NCBI RefSeq assembly: GCF_002218005.2
Contig: NZ_AP018678.1
Coordinates: forward strand, 186,001-250,000
Direction: 5' to 3'
DNA length: 64,000 nt
From: Vibrio algivorus
GTDB lineage: Bacteria > Pseudomonadota > Gammaproteobacteria > Enterobacterales > Vibrionaceae
Positions within the stretch are counted from its first letter, which is position 1; each line of letters starts with the position of its first letter. Made by a program: the position numbers and the translations under genes. Shown piece by piece: positions 16,301 to 25,529 of this stretch. Below the pieces are notes generated by a model. That model saw only the letters and a list, made by a program, of their open reading frames with translations, was not told the DNA's origin and ran no database searches.

Positions 16301-17302
16301 ATGCTAAAAACAGTCATTATTGGAGCAAGCGGTTATACTGGTGCGGAGTTGGCCTTGATGGTCGAAAAGCACCCTGAGCTGACTTTATCTGGTTTATATG
16401 TATCAAAGAATAGTGTCGATGCTGGTAAACCTATTTCTCAACTACATGGGAAATTGCATGGATTAATTGATCTTACCGTGCAACCGCTAACCTCCCCCCA
16501 AGAAGTCGCACAACAATGTGATGTCGTTTTTCTTGCTACTGCTCATGAAGTTAGTCACGACCTTGCGCCGACTTTTCTTGCTCATGACTGTGTTGTTTTG
16601 GATTTATCCGGTGCTTACCGAGTTAAAGCTGATGGTTTTTATCCTCAATACTATGGCTTTGAACATACAGAGTCTCAGTGGTTAGACCAAGCAGCTTACG
16701 GCTTAGCAGAATGGAATGCTTCTCAAGTTGAACAAGCTCAATTAATTGCCGTCCCAGGCTGCTACCCAACGGCATCTCAACTGGCGATTAAACCGTTAAT
16801 TGAATCGCAACTTCTCGATTTGAATCAATGGCCAGTAATCAATGCCACTAGTGGCGTGACAGGAGCGGGTCGTAAAGCCTCCATGACGAATAGTTTTTGT
16901 GAAGTGAGTTTGCAACCTTATGGCGTATTCACTCACCGTCACCAACCTGAAATTGCCTCACACTTAGGTTGCGATGTGATCTTTACTCCTCACCTTGGCA
17001 ATTTTAAGCGTGGTATTTTAGCCACTATTACCATGAAGCTGGTTGATGGGGTGAGTGAGAAACAAATTCAACAAGCCTTCGAACAAGCGTATAAAGATAA
17101 GCCAGCAGTACGGTTACTTGATGAACTGCCTCGTTTGCAAAATGTCGAAAATACCCCGTTTTGTGATATTGGCTGGAAGATTCAAGGTCAGCATATTATT
17201 GTGGTGTCAGCGATTGATAACTTATTAAAAGGTGCATCAAGTCAGGCAATGCAATGTCTGAATATTCGTTATGGATTCCCTATTTTAACTTCATTAGTTT
17301 AA
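16301..17302 (+). CDS. argC: N-acetyl-gamma-glutamyl-phosphate reductase
   Basis: ArgC reduces N-acetylglutamyl phosphate to the semialdehyde with NADPH. The 333 residues (E. coli 334) contain the nucleotide-binding GASGYTGAEL at 8-17 and the catalytic cysteine in AVPGCYPTASQLA. The ATG at 16301 follows AGGTGAG; a GTG two codons earlier is possible. It opens the argCBGH run. Confidence 0.97.
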   Translation: MLKTVIIGASGYTGAELALMVEKHPELTLSGLYVSKNSVDAGKPISQLHGKLHGLIDLTVQPLTSPQEVAQQCDVVFLATAHEVSHDLAPTFLAHDCVVLDLSGAYRVKADGFYPQYYGFEHTESQWLDQAAYGLAEWNASQVEQAQLIAVPGCYPTASQLAIKPLIESQLLDLNQWPVINATSGVTGAGRKASMTNSFCEVSLQPYGVFTHRHQPEIASHLGCDVIFTPHLGNFKRGILATITMKLVDGVSEKQIQQAFEQAYKDKPAVRLLDELPRLQNVENTPFCDIGWKIQGQHIIVVSAIDNLLKGASSQAMQCLNIRYGFPILTSLV

Positions 17303-17314
17303 GGGGAATTGAAC

Positions 17315-18106
17315 GTGACTGAATCAATCAATAAACCATTAGTTATTAAATTAGGTGGCGCAGTTTTATCTGATATGGATACCTTGGCGTTATTGTTTAA
17401 AGCAATTGCAAGTTATCAACAGCAAGCGAAGCGCGAAATTGTGATCGTGCATGGCGGAGGCTATTTGGTTGATGAGTTGATGGATAAACTGCAGCTTGCA
17501 ACAGTAAAAAAGAATGGCTTACGCGTCACACCTTTCGAGCACATTAATTATATTAGTGGTGCATTAGCAGGAACAGCAAACAAGTTATTACAAGGCCAAG
17601 CGATGAAGCTAGGTTTAACCGCGGTAGGGTTAAGCTTGGCAGATGGTGGTTTGTGTCAGGTTACTCAACTATCTGATGAACTAGGCGCAGTTGGCGAAGC
17701 AAAAGCTGGAGAGGCTTCAGTGCTAAGTGCAATTTTAAATGCAAATGCTTTGCCAATTATTAGCTCCATTGGCATTACTGCACAAGGTCAGTTGATGAAT
17801 GTCAATGCCGATCAAGCAGCGGTAGCGGTGGCGACGGCACTGGATGCTGAGCTTGCATTGCTTTCAGATGTTGCAGGTGTACTCGATGCGGATAAGCAAC
17901 TTATTTCACAACTAGACCAATCACAAGTCGACCGCTTAATTGAACAAAAAGTCATTACCGATGGCATGATTGTTAAAGTACAAGCGGCTTTAGATGCGGC
18001 AAATCAACTCGGTCGAGCGATTGAAGTTGCGGGTTGGAAAAGCCCTGAAAAGCTAACCCAACTTTTTGCGGGTCAAAGCATAGGAACTCGTTTCTTGCCT
18101 CAATAA
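17315..18106 (+). CDS. argB: Acetylglutamate kinase
   Basis: ArgB phosphorylates N-acetylglutamate. Motifs of the amino acid kinase fold are present: LVIKLGGAVL near the N-terminus, HGGGYLVDELM, and MNVNADQAAVAVA towards the end. I chose GTG at 17315 because AAGGGGAA (17301-17308) is then six bases away; the upstream TTG at 17309 abuts that site. The gap to argC is 12 bases, indicating one operon. About 263 residues, as in E. coli (257-258). Confidence 0.95.
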   Translation: MTESINKPLVIKLGGAVLSDMDTLALLFKAIASYQQQAKREIVIVHGGGYLVDELMDKLQLATVKKNGLRVTPFEHINYISGALAGTANKLLQGQAMKLGLTAVGLSLADGGLCQVTQLSDELGAVGEAKAGEASVLSAILNANALPIISSIGITAQGQLMNVNADQAAVAVATALDAELALLSDVAGVLDADKQLISQLDQSQVDRLIEQKVITDGMIVKVQAALDAANQLGRAIEVAGWKSPEKLTQLFAGQSIGTRFLPQ

Positions 18107-18213
18107 AGGGAAGAAGCAAATTAAATAATCCAAGGAATTCACCCAAACATGATTCCAGGGAAGGCAATATACCCCACAGTACAACGGGTAAAAATATATT
18201 TTGGAGAAGTAAC

Positions 18214-19446
18214 ATGGCTAAACTAAGTGTCGATAAAGCAAGCATTAACAAAGTAGTTGTTGCATATTCGGGTGGATTAGATACCTCAGTTATCATTCCA
18301 TGGTTAAAAGAAAACTATGATTGTGAAGTTGTCGCTTTTGTAGCTGATGTAGGCCAAGGTGATGAAGAGTTAGTGGGCATTGAAGAAAAAGCCATCGCGT
18401 CAGGGGCATCAGAATGCTACATCGCTGACCTTAAAGAAGAGATGGTGGCGGATTACATTTACCCAACGCTAAAAACGGGTGCTTACTATGAAGGTAAATA
18501 CCTATTAGGTACGTCAATGGCGCGTCCAATCATTGCTAAAGCCCAAGTAGAAGTGGCACGTAAAGTGGGGGCTGATGCGTTATGTCATGGTTGTACTGGT
18601 AAAGGTAATGACCAAGTTCGTTTTGAAGGTGCTTTTGCGGCGCTTGCCCCAGATCTACATGTGATTGCGCCTTGGCGTGAGTGGGACTTAGTAAGCCGTG
18701 AGGAATGTTTAGACTACCTTGCTGAGCGTAATATTCCTTGTACCGCTTCTCTAACTAAAATCTATTCACGTGATGCGAATGCATGGCACATCTCAACTGA
18801 AGGTGGCGTGCTGGAAGATACTTGGAATGCACCGAATGATGATTGCTGGGCATGGACAGTCGATCCTGAGCAAGCACCGGATCAAGCAGAATATGTAACA
18901 TTGAAAGTAGAAAAAGGCGCAGTAGTTGAAGTTGATGGCCAAGCACTTTCTCCTTACCAAGCTCTAGTGGCGCTAAACGAAAAAGGTGTGAAGCATGGTG
19001 TTGGTCGTATTGATATCGTAGAAAACCGTTTAGTTGGTATGAAATCTCGTGGTTGTTATGAAACTCCAGGAGGCACGATCATGATGGAAGCGCTTCGTGC
19101 GGTTGAGCAGTTAGTGCTTGATAAAGCGTCTTTTGAATTCCGTGAAGAGTTGGCGGTAAAAGCTTCTCATCTTGTTTATGATGGCCGTTGGTTCACGCCA
19201 TTGTGTAAATCTCTTCTTGCCGCAACTGAAGAGTTGGCACAAGATGTGAACGGTGAAGTGGTGATTAAACTATACAAAGGTCAAGCAACAGTTACACAGA
19301 AACGTTCAGATAACAGCTTGTACTCTGAAGAGTTTGCTACTTTTGGTGATGATACTGTATACGACCAAAGCCACGCAGGCGGATTTATTCGTTTGTACTC
19401 ACTAGCAAGCCGTATTCGTGCGTTGAACGAAGCGAAGAAGAAGTAA
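18214..19446 (+). CDS. argG: Argininosuccinate synthase
   Basis: ArgG condenses citrulline and aspartate with ATP. The 410 residues are the common short form, with the PP-loop AYSGGLDTSV near 17-26 and GCTGKGNDQVRFE near 125-137. GGAG precedes the ATG by 7 bases. The 107-base gap after argB shows no clear terminator, so argCBGH is probably one unit. Confidence 0.98.
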   Translation: MAKLSVDKASINKVVVAYSGGLDTSVIIPWLKENYDCEVVAFVADVGQGDEELVGIEEKAIASGASECYIADLKEEMVADYIYPTLKTGAYYEGKYLLGTSMARPIIAKAQVEVARKVGADALCHGCTGKGNDQVRFEGAFAALAPDLHVIAPWREWDLVSREECLDYLAERNIPCTASLTKIYSRDANAWHISTEGGVLEDTWNAPNDDCWAWTVDPEQAPDQAEYVTLKVEKGAVVEVDGQALSPYQALVALNEKGVKHGVGRIDIVENRLVGMKSRGCYETPGGTIMMEALRAVEQLVLDKASFEFREELAVKASHLVYDGRWFTPLCKSLLAATEELAQDVNGEVVIKLYKGQATVTQKRSDNSLYSEEFATFGDDTVYDQSHAGGFIRLYSLASRIRALNEAKKK

Positions 19447-19448
19447 AA

Positions 19449-19597
19449 ACGAGTCTCGTGGCTCGAATGCTCGTGAATCGATAGTGTGCGCTTTGATTCA
19501 TGAGCATTGGTTTAACTATATTGAATACCAAACACCCTAAAAATATAAAATAAAGTGGAAATTCGAGAAGCGTAGCGCTCTAGCTACGAGAAACGAA
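19449..19597. repeat. CGAGAAA-family repeats between argG and argH
   Basis: ACGAGTCTCGTGGCTCGAAT begins the block at 19449. ATTCGAGAAGCGTAGCGCTC begins the second part near 19560 and continues CTAGCTACGAGAAACGAA. This second part matches 38788-38823 after dam in nearly every position. The centre contains AGCGCT and is flanked by direct ACGAGAA motifs. Confidence 0.6.
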
Positions 19598-19642
19598 GTG
19601 TTCGAAACTCGACAATACAATGGATTAAGCAGGAGATTCACA

Positions 19643-21517
19643 ATGGCATTATGGGGCGGAAGGTTTACCCAAGCAGCAGACACTCGGTTTAAGCAGTTCA
19701 ATGACTCATTGCGCTTTGATTACCGATTGGCTGAGCAAGACATTGTGGGGTCGATTGCTTGGTCTAAATCTTTGTTATCAGTTGGCGTATTAACAGAGGA
19801 AGAGCAGCAAAGATTAGAGCTAGCACTGAATGAATTGAAACTGGCGGTGATGGAAGATCCCGAGCAGATTCTAAAGTCAGATGCAGAAGATATTCATAGC
19901 TGGGTAGAAACACAACTGATTAGCCGTGTCGGTGATTTGGGCAAAAAACTGCATACTGGTCGTTCGCGTAATGACCAAGTGGCGACCGATTTAAAACTGT
20001 GGTGTCGTCAGCAGGGTCATCAGCTATTAATGGCACTCGATCGCCTGCAATCACAAATGGTGTCGGTGGCGCGTGAACATCAAGCGACGGTACTTCCTGG
20101 CTATACTCACTTACAACGAGCTCAGCCTGTGACCTTTGCTCACTGGTGTCTGGCTTATGTCGAAATGTTTGAGCGTGATTATTCTCGTTTAGATGATGCG
20201 ATTAAGCGTCTTGATACCTGTCCACTTGGTTCTGGAGCGCTAGCGGGTACTGCTTATCCTATGGATCGTGAGCAACTGGCTCATAACTTAGGTTTCCAAC
20301 GTGCCACTCGTAACAGCTTGGATTCTGTATCTGACCGTGATCATGTGATGGAGCTGATGTCGATTGCTTCGATTTCCATGTTGCACCTTTCCCGCCTGGC
20401 TGAAGATATGATCTTCTACAACTCGGGTGAATCTGGTTTTATTGAATTGGCTGATACCGTCACTTCCGGCTCATCATTAATGCCACAGAAGAAAAACCCA
20501 GATGCGCTTGAACTAATCCGAGGTAAAACTGGCCGAGTATATGGTTCGCTTGCTGCCATGATGATGACAGTAAAAGCGCTGCCATTGGCGTATAACAAAG
20601 ACATGCAAGAAGATAAGGAAGGGTTGTTTGATGCGCTCGATACTTGGAATGATTGTATGGAAATGGCCGCATTATGTTTTGATGGCATTAAAGTGAATGG
20701 CGAGCGTACTCTAGAAGCAGCGAAGCAAGGTTATGCTAACTCAACTGAGCTGGCTGATTATTTAGTCGCTAAAGGCATTCCATTCCGTGAAGCACACCAT
20801 ATTGTCGGCGTGGCGGTAGTCAGCGCAATTGAACAATCTTGCGCACTAGAAGAATTATCACTTGAGCAACTTAAAGCTTTCTCTTCTGTGATTGAATCGG
20901 ATGTATATAACATTCTTACTATTGAATCGTGTTTAGAAAAACGTTCAGCATTAGGCGGTGTATCACCTAAACAAGTGAATTATGCGGTGACTCAAGCTCA
21001 GAAACGCTTGGATGAACGCGATAATTCTGGTGTGACGGTTCGCGCCGCACGTTTAACCGATATCGATGCACTTGAAGGCATGGTGGCTTATTGGGCTGGT
21101 CTAGGTGAGAACTTACCACGTAGCCGTAATGAATTGATTCGTGATATTGGCTCGTTTGCAGTATCTGAGCATCATGGTGAAGTCACTGGCTGTGCTTCCT
21201 TGTATGTCTATGACTCTGGTCTAGCGGAAATTCGTTCATTAGGCATTGAAGCCGGTTGGCAAGGCCAAGGCCAAGGTGCGGCGATTATTAAACATTTGGT
21301 GGATAAAGCACGTCAAATGGCGATTAAAAAGGTATTCGTGTTAACTCGTGTACCTGAGTTCTTTATGAAGCAAGACTTCATTCCAACTTCGAAAACATTG
21401 TTACCGGAAAAAGTATTAAAAGACTGTGACCAATGTCCTCGTCAACATGCTTGTGATGAAGTTGCATTAGAGATTAACTTGAATGAACAAGTGATCATGA
21501 AGGTAAGTGTTGCTTAG
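19643..21517 (+). CDS. argH: Argininosuccinate lyase fused to an N-acetylglutamate synthase-type acetyltransferase, ArgH(A)
   Basis: Residues 1 to about 460 are argininosuccinate lyase, with GRSRNDQVATDLK and the fumarase-family signature GSSLMPQKKNP. From about 465 to 624 follows a GNAT domain (VTVRAARLTDIDALEG, then EIRSLGIEAGWQGQGQGAAI as the acetyl-CoA loop). Lyase alone is about 457 residues in E. coli. The ArgH(A) fusion is known from vibrios and relatives and provides N-acetylglutamate for the first step of the pathway, so the last gene product serves both ends. I use the ATG of MALWGGRF at 19643, after AGGAG; an upstream in-frame start is spurious. Confidence 0.96.
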   Translation: MALWGGRFTQAADTRFKQFNDSLRFDYRLAEQDIVGSIAWSKSLLSVGVLTEEEQQRLELALNELKLAVMEDPEQILKSDAEDIHSWVETQLISRVGDLGKKLHTGRSRNDQVATDLKLWCRQQGHQLLMALDRLQSQMVSVAREHQATVLPGYTHLQRAQPVTFAHWCLAYVEMFERDYSRLDDAIKRLDTCPLGSGALAGTAYPMDREQLAHNLGFQRATRNSLDSVSDRDHVMELMSIASISMLHLSRLAEDMIFYNSGESGFIELADTVTSGSSLMPQKKNPDALELIRGKTGRVYGSLAAMMMTVKALPLAYNKDMQEDKEGLFDALDTWNDCMEMAALCFDGIKVNGERTLEAAKQGYANSTELADYLVAKGIPFREAHHIVGVAVVSAIEQSCALEELSLEQLKAFSSVIESDVYNILTIESCLEKRSALGGVSPKQVNYAVTQAQKRLDERDNSGVTVRAARLTDIDALEGMVAYWAGLGENLPRSRNELIRDIGSFAVSEHHGEVTGCASLYVYDSGLAEIRSLGIEAGWQGQGQGAAIIKHLVDKARQMAIKKVFVLTRVPEFFMKQDFIPTSKTLLPEKVLKDCDQCPRQHACDEVALEINLNEQVIMKVSVA

Positions 21518-21632
21518 ACGCAAATAATTAATAGTAGTTTTAATACATTTTGGTGGCTGCTTTTTGTACTAATCCTGCGTAAGCCATGTAAAAAAACAAC
21601 TAACCTTTGTTTTGTCTTTGGCGTATAATCTG

Positions 21633-21668
21633 CCCCAAGCTAGTTTATCAGCTTGGGGTTGTTTGTAT
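21633..21668 (+). terminator. argCBGH terminator
   Basis: CCCCAAGCT and AGCTTGGGG pair around an 8-base loop, followed by TTGTTTGTATTTT. The remaining 180 bases before the next gene hold an eight-codon ORF (21779-21802, MFAFTLG) with an AAAGGA site and a weak hairpin, which could be incidental. Confidence 0.85.
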
Positions 21669-21851
21669 TTTACATAAACACTTTTCTAATTATCCCCTTA
21701 CCAATTTATGAACTAGTCGCCATACTATTTCTCTTCTGGCATCTAATCGCTTAAACGCTAATATCATAAAAGGACATTATGTTTGCGTTCACTCTAGGGT
21801 GAAACGTTGGCGTACTCGATTTTATGATTATGACTTATCAAAGGTGTGCGT

Positions 21852-22091
21852 TTGAACGTTGAATTTCTTCAAGTAGGTCTTCCTATCTCCGATTTAATCG
21901 TCGGTGCTTCACTGTATTTTCCACCAATATTTAAAGCCTTTTTACTGGGTATATTGCTGTGGGGAGTTATTCATCGGTTATTAAGAAACTGGATGTATTC
22001 TGGTGAGGTATGGCACCCGACGTTAATGGATCTATCCTTGTTTGTGTTATCAGTCTTCGTCGCTTTAATCTTAATTATGCGGGTGACATGA
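21852..22091 (+). CDS. Small DUF1656 membrane protein of an AaeAB-type efflux operon
   Basis: The 79-residue protein has two hydrophobic segments and the family's PPIFKAF and WHPTLMD motifs. DUF1656 proteins (AaeX in E. coli) always precede a periplasmic adaptor and an FUSC-family pump, as here; their exact role is unknown. No ATG exists in frame; TTG at 21852 lies five bases after AAGGTG, and GTG at 21846 overlaps that site. Confidence 0.85.
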   Translation: MNVEFLQVGLPISDLIVGASLYFPPIFKAFLLGILLWGVIHRLLRNWMYSGEVWHPTLMDLSLFVLSVFVALILIMRVT

Positions 22092-22148
22092 TTGGTACAT
22101 AAAATATGGGTAGTACTTTGTAATTTTATCTAAAACTCTAATCACAAA

Positions 22149-22162
22149 AGGTCGATCGACCT
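22149..22162. promoter_or_regulatory. 14-bp perfect palindrome before the adaptor gene
   Basis: AGGTCGATCGACCT ends 9 bases before the ATG of the HlyD-type gene, overlapping its ribosome binding region. It could be an operator or chance. No regulator gene of the LysR AaeR type is adjacent. Confidence 0.3.
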
Positions 22163-22171
22163 AGGTAATGT

Positions 22172-23029
22172 ATGAAATTTAAAACGTTAAGATATTTTTC
22201 AACTGTCGCTGTGTTTACCGTGGCTTTGTGTGCAGCTTGGTGGATGTGGAATTACTATATGCAATCACCTTGGACTCGTGATGGTAAGATCCGTGCTGAT
22301 GTCGTAGATATTGCTTCTAGCGTTAATGGTACTGTGGCTTCGCTACATGTTGAAGATAATCAGTTTGTTAAAAAAGGCGGCTTGCTGATGACCATTGATC
22401 CTGAACCTTTCTTGATTGAAATTGATGAAGCGAAAGCCGCTTTAGAAACCGCGCAAGCCAATGCAGAAAATGCTCAGCGTGAGTACACTCGCCGTCGCAA
22501 TATGAAAGAAAGTACTATTTCTAAAGAAGAACTGGAGTCAGCACAAAGCAATGCCAAAGCAACTGCAGCGCAATATAAGTCAGCTCAAGCGGCATTAGCG
22601 AAAGCTGAGTGGAAGCTACGAGAAACCAAAGTATATGCGCCAGTTGATGGTTATATTAGCCACCTAAAAGTACGTGAAGGTCGTTATGCTATTTTGGGAA
22701 TTCCTTTAATTGGACTTATTGATGCCAATTCATTTTATGTACAAGGTTACTTTGAAGAAACCAAATTAAAACATATTCAAGAAGGTAGCCAGGCGGATAT
22801 TACTTTGTTCTCTTCGAATCAAAAATTAACTGGAGAAGTGGAAAGCATTGGTCGGGGTATTGTCGATCAAAGCGAAGCTACGTCTTCTGAACTCCTTGCT
22901 AATATCAAACCAAACGTACCTTGGGTACAGTTAGCTCAACGTGTTCCTGTACGTATTAAATTGACCGAACTACCGGAAGATCTGCGCTTAATAGCGGGTA
23001 CTACTTGTAGCATTTCAATTCATTACTAA
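22172..23029 (+). CDS. Periplasmic adaptor (HlyD family, AaeA-like)
   Basis: A membrane-fusion protein linking an inner-membrane pump to an outer-membrane channel. The 285 residues show one N-terminal membrane helix (about 8-28), a lipoyl half-motif (VASLHVEDNQFVKKGGLL), an alpha-helical hairpin rich in Ala/Gln/Glu (about 85-145), and the second lipoyl half (VYAPVDGYISHLKVREGRY). In E. coli, AaeA works with AaeB to export aromatic carboxylic acids; that substrate is only an inference here. Confidence 0.9.
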   Translation: MKFKTLRYFSTVAVFTVALCAAWWMWNYYMQSPWTRDGKIRADVVDIASSVNGTVASLHVEDNQFVKKGGLLMTIDPEPFLIEIDEAKAALETAQANAENAQREYTRRRNMKESTISKEELESAQSNAKATAAQYKSAQAALAKAEWKLRETKVYAPVDGYISHLKVREGRYAILGIPLIGLIDANSFYVQGYFEETKLKHIQEGSQADITLFSSNQKLTGEVESIGRGIVDQSEATSSELLANIKPNVPWVQLAQRVPVRIKLTELPEDLRLIAGTTCSISIHY

Positions 23030-23041
23030 TTTGAGTGAATT

Positions 23042-25150
23042 ATGAGCTTTCATTGGTTAGATTGGTCACAAACTCCATGGGGAAGGGCAACGGCTTCTCA
23101 ATGGCGATATGCGATTCGCAATGCGTTGGCATTAACATTGGCCTTATATGTGTCGTTTGTGCTCGATCTAGAGCAGCCATATTGGGCATTAACCTCTGCG
23201 GCAGTGGTGAGTTTTCCAACGTTTGGTAGTGTGATTAGTAAAAGCTTGGGCCGTATATTTGGTAGTTTATTAGGCGCTTTTGCTACCTATCATATTGTTG
23301 GCCATACTTTAAATGACCCATGGTTATTTACCTTTTATATGTCGCTGTGGATGGCTATCTGTACTTATATAGCCAGTCACTATGAAAACAATGTTTCTTA
23401 TGCTTTTCAGTTAGCAGGTTATACTGCGGCCATTATTGGTTATACAACAGTGAATAGCACCGATACTCACATGCTATTTGAAGTTACTCAGGCGCGCGTG
23501 TGTGAAGTCATTGTCGGTATTTTGTGTAGTGGCATGATGATGATGATCTTACCGAGCACTTCAGATGGTGTGACACTAATTAGTACGCTACGCCAGATGC
23601 ATGCCAAATTACTTGAACATTTTGAATTGCTCTCACATCCTGAATCCTATCATCCAGACGTTCATAATAAAGATCTTCATGACAAGATCCGCCTTTCCCA
23701 TGAGACGGTGATTGGCAAAATCCTTTCCATGAATTTATTACGAGTGCAAGCTTATTGGAGCCATTACCAATTACGTTATCAAGACAGTTATCTTAATCAC
23801 TTATTGCAGCAACAACTGCAAATGACCAGTCATATTTCTAGTTTGCGTAGAATGCTGGTGAACTGGCCACATCCGCCAGAAAATCTCTCTAGTGTTTTGC
23901 TGGATATTCAACAAGGTTTAAAAACAGGCCAGTTGAATCAATACAGCCTAGCGCAGAAGTTGGCATTAATTAAACCATTACGTGATGATGATTTTCGCCA
24001 CCATGCTTTTTGGTTGCGTTTATGCCAGTTTTGTAAACTGTATTTACGTTGTTCTGATACCTTACATTCGATTGAAAATATGTCTCCAGGCCATCAACGT
24101 TCGTTAGGAGTAGTACCGAAACGCAGCCGAATTCGTCGTCATACCGATAATACAGAAGCTTTATACAACGGGCTGCGTACCTTTGTTTGTTTAGTTGCTT
24201 GTAGTTGGTTTTGGATTAACTCTCAATGGGATATGGGGGCAGGGGCTGCAACCCTAGCAGCAGTGAGTTGTTTATTAAACTCTACCAGCCCTGCGCCTAT
24301 GGTTGCGATTACGACCATGTTCCGTTCAGTGTTATGGCTTTGTGTTGCTGTATTTATTTTGAAATTTGGCATTTTGCTGCAAATTAGTACCTTTGGGCCA
24401 TTCGCCATCTTATTGATCCTAGCGGTAATAACCATGGAGCTAAAAAAGCTTCAATCGGTTCGAAATGCAGGTCTATGGGGGATCTTGATCGTGTTTATGG
24501 GAACTTTTATTGCGATTACTAACCCACCTACGTATGACTATCAAAGTTTTGTGAACACTTGCCTCAGTATGATTGTTGGAATCTTATTCTCAGCAGTGGC
24601 ATTTCATGTATTTAAGCCGAGTTCAGACCGTCGTAAAGGGTTGCGTATTGCTAAATCATTAAGACGTGACGTATTGACTCAGTTAAGTTCTCGTTCAGGA
24701 ATGGGGCATTATGAATTTGAATCTTTAATCTATAATCGCGTTAACCGCTTAAGCCAAAGTAAAGACCAATGTACTCGCTTAGGGTTATTACGCTTAGGTG
24801 TGGTGACATTGAACTGTCAGCATGCTGTTTATCAACTAAAAACAATGCAATCAGTAATAGCGGCTGAAACACTGAAAATGGCTGAAGGTTATTTATATCA
24901 AGTCTATAACTCGATGAAGATAAAGCAGGCTTGGTTTATTACTCATAATTGGGAATTCCACTATTCCCATGATGAAGCGCAATTACAGAAATCACTTAAT
25001 TCATTGATGCAATTGAGTGAATCATTGGCAAGTGAAGGGCAAATAGCAATATCTGGTGTTGTTTGGCGTTTGTATTGTAGTTTACTGCAATTACAACAAG
25101 TGAATGTAGCAGGTGATGGAAAAAGTTTGGAACTTAAAACTCAACCTTGA
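23042..25150 (+). CDS. FUSC-family efflux pump (AaeB-like)
   Basis: The 702-residue protein has two halves, each a cluster of hydrophobic helices (about residues 25-165 and 375-525) followed by a cytoplasmic segment, as in the fusaric acid resistance/AaeB family. It starts 12 bases after the adaptor gene, so the three genes form one operon closed by a terminator. Export of aromatic or other weak acids is likely from the family; the actual substrate is unknown. Confidence 0.88.
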   Translation: MSFHWLDWSQTPWGRATASQWRYAIRNALALTLALYVSFVLDLEQPYWALTSAAVVSFPTFGSVISKSLGRIFGSLLGAFATYHIVGHTLNDPWLFTFYMSLWMAICTYIASHYENNVSYAFQLAGYTAAIIGYTTVNSTDTHMLFEVTQARVCEVIVGILCSGMMMMILPSTSDGVTLISTLRQMHAKLLEHFELLSHPESYHPDVHNKDLHDKIRLSHETVIGKILSMNLLRVQAYWSHYQLRYQDSYLNHLLQQQLQMTSHISSLRRMLVNWPHPPENLSSVLLDIQQGLKTGQLNQYSLAQKLALIKPLRDDDFRHHAFWLRLCQFCKLYLRCSDTLHSIENMSPGHQRSLGVVPKRSRIRRHTDNTEALYNGLRTFVCLVACSWFWINSQWDMGAGAATLAAVSCLLNSTSPAPMVAITTMFRSVLWLCVAVFILKFGILLQISTFGPFAILLILAVITMELKKLQSVRNAGLWGILIVFMGTFIAITNPPTYDYQSFVNTCLSMIVGILFSAVAFHVFKPSSDRRKGLRIAKSLRRDVLTQLSSRSGMGHYEFESLIYNRVNRLSQSKDQCTRLGLLRLGVVTLNCQHAVYQLKTMQSVIAAETLKMAEGYLYQVYNSMKIKQAWFITHNWEFHYSHDEAQLQKSLNSLMQLSESLASEGQIAISGVVWRLYCSLLQLQQVNVAGDGKSLELKTQP

Positions 25151-25211
25151 GTCTTAATAAATACCACTGCTTTTTCTTAATTTAAATCCTGTGATTAAAA
25201 ATTTAAGATGG

Positions 25212-25250
25212 CCCCGTATTCAAATTTGAAGTACGGGGTTTTTTGTTTTT
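25212..25250 (+). terminator. Terminator of the efflux operon
   Basis: CCCCGTA and TACGGGG enclose TTCAAATTTGAA, itself a palindrome, followed by TTTTTTGTTTTT. Confidence 0.9.
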
Positions 25251-25274
25251 ATCAATTTTTATTCATCAATGCTG

Positions 25275-25385
25275 TTACCAATCTGAGCTTCTTGACCAAT
25301 CTTGTTTTAAATCGTTATTTGAAAAGTAGTAAGCAGCATGTAAGCCATCTTGGATTTTAGAGATTTGTTTGATTAATTTTTTCAT
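25275..25385 (-). CDS. Small ORF of 36 codons, function unknown
   Basis: Divergent from oxyR, the frame runs from an ATG at 25385 to TAA and reads MKKLIKQISKIQDG at its start, ending DWSRSSDW. AGGTAAG lies four bases before the ATG, a good ribosome binding site. A GAGGC...GCCTC hairpin (25410-25429) lies just upstream in the leader. The peptide is basic at the N-terminus and has aromatic residues (HAAYYFSNND) mid-way; there is no membrane helix or signal peptide. I do not recognise it. In several vibrios a peroxiredoxin gene occupies the place next to oxyR. Confidence 0.5.
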   Translation of the reverse strand: MKKLIKQISKIQDGLHAAYYFSNNDLKQDWSRSSDW

Positions 25386-25529
25386 TACTTACCTCGAAAA
25401 AAAAGAGGCCAAAGGGGTAGCCTCAAAGTAGTGAAGTGCGTTTATTTGTTTCTATTATGATGAAAAATTTTTGATAGCCCCAATCGTTTAGTGCTATTGT
25501 TTTGATAGTTTTTTACTATGGAGTTGTGT

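Noticed and set aside
21779..21802. Eight-codon leader-peptide-like ORF before the efflux operon
   Set aside because: It has an AAAGGA site and a weak hairpin, but no regulatory codons or terminator follow; too little evidence to list as a gene.
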